DNA of 9,277 nucleotides from CAZTLI01 sp964614375 (lineage in GTDB: Bacteria > Chloroflexota > Anaerolineae > Aggregatilineales > Phototrophicaceae): assembly GCA_964614375.1 (NCBI GenBank), contig CAZTLI010000198.1, positions 1 through 9,277 of the forward strand. The letters are read 5' to 3'. Below the pieces are notes generated by a model, which saw only the letters and a program-made list of their open reading frames with translations, ran no database searches and was not told where the DNA came from. The position numbers were made by a program, and so were the translations under genes. Numbering within the stretch: position 1 is the stretch's first letter; each line of letters opens with the position of its first letter. This document shows, piece after piece, positions 7,235-9,277 of the stretch.

Positions 7235-7552
7235 AAGTCAACCCCGTCGTTCCCCGCTGAAAATAGTAGGGACGTGGCGATGTGCGCGCCCATGCGACGA
7301 ACTGATGGATAAACCAATGAGACTCCGACTGATATTGTGCAGAGGGCGGGCTGATGGTCTGTAACAAACGCATCGGATCACACCGTTGTTTGCGGACACG
7401 TAACGATGCCCGTATCCATACGTCTGTCTCCAAACCCCCATCCCCGGCTCGGCAGAACCGGTCACAAGCGTTGTGGAAGTCCCCGCTCCGCCAGCGGGAG
7501 GGCTTGCCATGCGAACAGGCACAATCTCACGGATGGGTGAATCATTGACGTT
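7235..7552. other. Gene-free interval with degenerate intergenic-repeat character
   Basis: About 318 bp between the convergent ends of the second glycosyltransferase and the VOC gene. Short open frames here have no protein-like composition and no ribosome binding site. Parts look like worn copies of families of dispersed intergenic elements: GTAGGGACGTGGCGATGTGC (7267-7286) with CGCGCCC just after it, a C-rich run AACCCCCATCCCCGGCTC (7433-7450), and a small GC hairpin at 7482-7498. I found no tRNA, CRISPR repeat or inverted repeats flanked by target duplications, and no intrinsic terminator for either flanking gene. Confidence 0.4.
7482..7498. repeat. Short GC-rich inverted repeat
   Basis: CCCGCT (7482-7487), loop CCGCC, AGCGGG (7493-7498); one more T-A pair can form if C7481 is bulged. 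No T-tract follows on either strand, so it is not a standard intrinsic terminator. The shape fits the hairpin cores of dispersed bacterial intergenic repeats. Confidence 0.4.
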
Positions 7553-7954
7553 TTACACGCCCGTGACTTGATATATCTGGATGAGGTTGCCGCAGGTGTC
7601 ATCGAAGATAGCGACGGTGGACATGCCCATATTGGTCGGCTCCATCGTGAATTCAACACCCAGTCCTTTCAGGCGTTCATATTCACGTTGAATATCATCG
7701 ACCTGAAAGGCGGTGAAGGGGATGCCATCTTTGACCAGCGATTCTTTGAGGGCTTTCATCGCCGGATATTCGGCATTGGGTTCGAGCAGCAGTTCTGTGC
7801 CGTTCGGGTCTTTGGGTGATACCACCGTGATCCAGCGGGCGCCGCCGCCCAATGATATATCGTGCTTTTTCACGAAACCGAGCTTATCCGTATAAAAGGT
7901 CAGTGCTTTATCGTAATCGCCGATTGAGACACTGGTGAGTTTGATGTGTATCAT
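7553..7954 (-). CDS. VOC superfamily (glyoxalase/bleomycin-resistance fold) protein
   Basis: Predicted 133-residue single-domain protein of two beta-alpha-beta-beta-beta modules. The first module contains MIHIKLTSVSIGDYDKALTF, then FYTDKLGF, GGGARWITVVSP and ELLLEPN. The second contains FTAFQVDDIQREYERLKGLG and IFDDTCGNLIQIYQ. This is a common family of small VOC proteins. Members range from glyoxalase or dioxygenase to ligand-binding antibiotic-resistance proteins, so no reaction is assigned; metal use is uncertain, with candidate ligands in ELLLE and LIQIY. The ATG at 7954 has AAGGA (complement of 7963-7967) at 8 nt. An upstream in-frame start at 7996 is rejected because it would read back through the preceding AraC-type gene. 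Only 5 nt separate the AraC stop codon from this ATG, and the ribosome binding site overlaps the end of that gene, which suggests translational coupling and a regulator-effector pair. Confidence 0.9.
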   Translation of the reverse strand: MIHIKLTSVSIGDYDKALTFYTDKLGFVKKHDISLGGGARWITVVSPKDPNGTELLLEPNAEYPAMKALKESLVKDGIPFTAFQVDDIQREYERLKGLGVEFTMEPTNMGMSTVAIFDDTCGNLIQIYQVTGV

Positions 7955-7959
7955 AGTCC

Positions 7960-8340
7960 TTATCCTTTCCGCAGTAGATGCGAGGCTGTAAAACAATCGA
8001 GTTGACGAAATTCACCGGGGCTGAGGCCAAAATGCTGTTTGAACGCCTTGCTGAATGCGGCATGGCTGTCATAACCCGCCGCCAGCGCGACTTCGGTAAT
8101 GTCTACCGCGCCCATTCGTAATTTGCGCCCTGCCCGCTCCATCCGTATCCGCCGCACATAACTGATGATGCTCTCGCCGGTCGCGCCCGTAAAGATGCGA
8201 TGCAGATGCGGCACAGAAAACCCGGCGACGCCCGCCAGTATTTCGCGGTTGAGCGGTTGGTCGATGTTCTGGCGAATATACCGCTGCACATCGTGGATAC
8301 AGTCTTGATGGTCTGGTCGGATGTGTGGTTCAGTCAACAT
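7960..8340 (-). CDS. Stand-alone AraC/XylS-type DNA-binding protein
   Basis: Transcription regulator of 126 residues made almost only of the two-helix-turn-helix AraC domain, as in the MarA/SoxS size class, rather than the usual near-300-residue AraC proteins with an N-terminal ligand domain. HTH1 lies around residues 33-55 (ILAGVAGFSVPHLHRIF). HTH2 lies around residues 80-105 (DITEVALAAGYDSHAAFSKA) and is followed by the signature FKQHFGLSPGEFR. With no sensor domain, activity may be set by expression level or by a partner; the downstream VOC protein, in the same operon, is a candidate ligand binder or effector. The ATG at 8340 lacks a Shine-Dalgarno, but TATAAT ends exactly 6 nt before it, so leaderless translation is likely. 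The TAA (7960-7962) lies inside the leader of the VOC gene. Confidence 0.92.
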   Translation of the reverse strand: MLTEPHIRPDHQDCIHDVQRYIRQNIDQPLNREILAGVAGFSVPHLHRIFTGATGESIISYVRRIRMERAGRKLRMGAVDITEVALAAGYDSHAAFSKAFKQHFGLSPGEFRQLDCFTASHLLRKG

Positions 8341-8346
8341 AGGGGT

Positions 8347-8352
8347 ATTATA
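8347..8352 (-). promoter_or_regulatory. -10 box of the araC-type/VOC operon, leaderless geometry
   Basis: On the minus strand a perfect TATAAT is followed by ACCCCT and then the ATG at 8340, placing initiation on the A of the start codon. The -35 region is poor (AGCGAA at 17 bp), which would suit an activator-dependent or autoregulated promoter. The spacer holds a tandem GAACA-GAACA on the plus strand (8356-8365) that could belong to an operator, though this is speculative. Confidence 0.5.
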
Positions 8353-8524
8353 GTTGAACAGAACAGCCGTTCGCTATTCCAAATGTATCGTAGTAGCGCG
8401 CTCCGCATTTCAGCCGATTAGGAAAAGCGCCTTGCTTGCGTCAAATAGTCTGGTCGAGGCATATTTCGGATGTTAAGATACAGTGCCGTCAAATGCTGAG
8501 TCGATGCAGGGACAGTTTAACCCT

Positions 8525-9166
8525 ATGACCACTGAAATCAACACACAGTCGAATCCAACGCCCCCCAAAAATCCACCCAGGCCATCACTGTTTCTGATGG
8601 CGTTTGTCATTGTGCCGCTGGCGCTGTTGTTCGCGCTGTTTCTGGGCGTGATTCGCGACGCGCTGCGGCCTGCGCCGTCGCTGCTGGCGCCGACTGTCCC
8701 CATTGACCTGACACCGGGCACATATTATTATCCCGCGCCGGAATTTGGCCTGCAAAATGCGGAAGGCGAAACGGTGCTGCTGTCGGATTATCGCGGGCGG
8801 ATCGTGTTCCTCAATTTCTGGCAGACGTGGTGTGGCCCGTGCATCCGCGAGATGCCGGCGTTTCGTGCTTTCATCGACGAACAACCCGACGCTGGCCCCA
8901 CCGTCCTCACGGTCAACATTGCCGAAACGCGCGAGGCCGTCGCGGCGTTTTTCCAGCGCAATGGCCTGCCGACTGTCCCCGTCCTGTTCGACACCACCAG
9001 TTTGGTACGGCTCGATTATGGCGTGACGGATTTGCCGATGACATTTGTGATTGATGGCGACGGCATGGTGCGGCGGCGTTTACTGGGCGAAATGACCATG
9101 GAGCGGATGTACGAATTCGTCGCTGAAATCGAAGCATCCGACGGTCAGGAATCGACAGCGGGGTAA
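8525..9166 (+). CDS. Membrane-anchored TlpA-like thiol-disulfide oxidoreductase
   Basis: Thioredoxin-fold protein of 213 residues tethered outside the cytoplasmic membrane. The N terminus is a short Pro/Asn-rich cytoplasmic tail. One hydrophobic helix spans about residues 21-43 (from SLFLMAFVIVPLALL). A spacer leads to the AhpC/TSA-type entry APEFGLQNAEG and LLSDYRGRIVFLNFW. The redox motif is WCGPC (C103/C106), and the cis-proline loop is DLPMTFVIDGDG (P171). Both cysteines and the cis-proline are present, so it is probably active, typically reducing disulfides in secreted or cytochrome-maturation proteins; the partner is unknown. Start choice: ATG 8525 has AGGGA (8508-8512) at a rather long 12 nt. 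In-frame ATG 8504 and GTG 8483 lack a good ribosome binding site, and a possible -10 (TAAGAT, 8474-8479) is too close to the GTG. The extra residues in the longer forms are not hydrophobic and do not change the topology. Confidence 0.9.
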   Translation: MTTEINTQSNPTPPKNPPRPSLFLMAFVIVPLALLFALFLGVIRDALRPAPSLLAPTVPIDLTPGTYYYPAPEFGLQNAEGETVLLSDYRGRIVFLNFWQTWCGPCIREMPAFRAFIDEQPDAGPTVLTVNIAETREAVAAFFQRNGLPTVPVLFDTTSLVRLDYGVTDLPMTFVIDGDGMVRRRLLGEMTMERMYEFVAEIEASDGQESTAG

Positions 9167-9195
9167 GTAGTAAACCTCTGATTATTATACCTCAC

Positions 9196-9224
9196 TTGTA
9201 TTCAAGGTTCGGGTTCGTCATAAT
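9196..9224 (+). promoter_or_regulatory. Possible promoter for a gene starting at the right edge
   Basis: TTGTAT (9196-9201), a 17-bp spacer, then CATAAT (9219-9224, 5 of 6 to TATAAT). It lies between the TlpA-like stop and a candidate start codon at 9267. The -35 match is weak (3 of 6). Confidence 0.3.
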
Positions 9225-9266
9225 TGACGCCTATTGTGATGCGTGCGTATTGAAGGATGGTCGATT

Positions 9267-9277
9267 GTGAGTTTCTG
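9267..9277 (+). CDS. Possible start of a next gene (only four codons visible)
   Basis: GTG at 9267 follows AAGGA (9253-9257) with 9 nt spacing and a plausible promoter upstream. Only the first three codons and part of a fourth are inside the window, so nothing can be said of the product. An in-frame-shifted ATG at 9257 is an alternative with a worse ribosome binding site. Confidence 0.3.

Noticed and set aside
7245..7273. Hairpin after the second glycosyltransferase as an operon terminator
   Set aside because: The stem is short and bulged with a large loop, and there is no following run of T.
7955..7996. Longer N terminus for the VOC protein
   Set aside because: The added residues are read through the 3' end of the araC-type gene in another frame; ATG 7954 has a well-placed AAGGA.
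8585..8884. Minus-strand open frame inside the TlpA-like gene
   Set aside because: Its Gln/Arg-rich translation is typical of the shadow of a GC-rich gene; the plus strand has a complete thioredoxin fold.

Overview
The window looks like an ordinary chromosomal stretch from a moderately GC-rich bacterium. It resembles a Chloroflexota (Anaerolineae-type) genome: multi-PAS/GAF soluble histidine kinases, small Con-A-fold lipoproteins and a short TPR-like protein with one C-terminal membrane helix are all frequent there. That placement is an inference from gene style, not from a phylogenetic marker. No rRNA, tRNA, CRISPR array, transposase, integrase or phage gene is visible.

Layout. (1) Positions 1-2681 (+): the 3' part of a large histidine kinase with four PAS modules, GAF, HisKA and HATPase. 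Its true start lies left of the window. (2) 2797-3444 (+): a secreted lipoprotein with a laminin-G/Con-A-like domain, closed by a clear intrinsic terminator whose U-tract overlaps the stop codon of the convergent next gene. (3) 3501-4367 (-): a class I SAM methyltransferase. (4) 4441-4689 (-): a small TPR-like protein with a C-terminal membrane helix. (5) 4834-5256 (+): a cytidine/blasticidin-S-type deaminase. (6) 5299-6297 and 6311-7234 (+): two GT-A fold glycosyltransferases in a two-gene operon. (7) 7235-7552: about 320 bp without a credible gene; it looks like degenerate intergenic repeat material. (8) 7960-8340 then 7553-7954 (-): a stand-alone AraC-type DNA-binding domain protein followed 5 bp later by a VOC (glyoxalase-fold) protein. 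(9) 8525-9166 (+): a membrane-anchored TlpA-like thioredoxin. (10) The possible first codons of another gene at the right edge.

How the genes relate. Only two tight functional units are visible: the glycosyltransferase pair, and the AraC/VOC pair. The methyltransferase and deaminase lie near the glycosyltransferases, but on separate transcripts; a shared role in surface glycan modification is possible for the methyltransferase only. The lipoprotein may or may not be linked to the kinase.

The most interesting pattern is regulatory. The first glycosyltransferase and the araC-type gene each have a perfect TATAAT box ending exactly six bases before the ATG, and no Shine-Dalgarno sequence. This geometry puts the transcription start on the A of the start codon, so both genes are probably read from leaderless mRNAs. 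The other genes carry clear or acceptable Shine-Dalgarno sites. I did not find a convincing new multi-gene system here.
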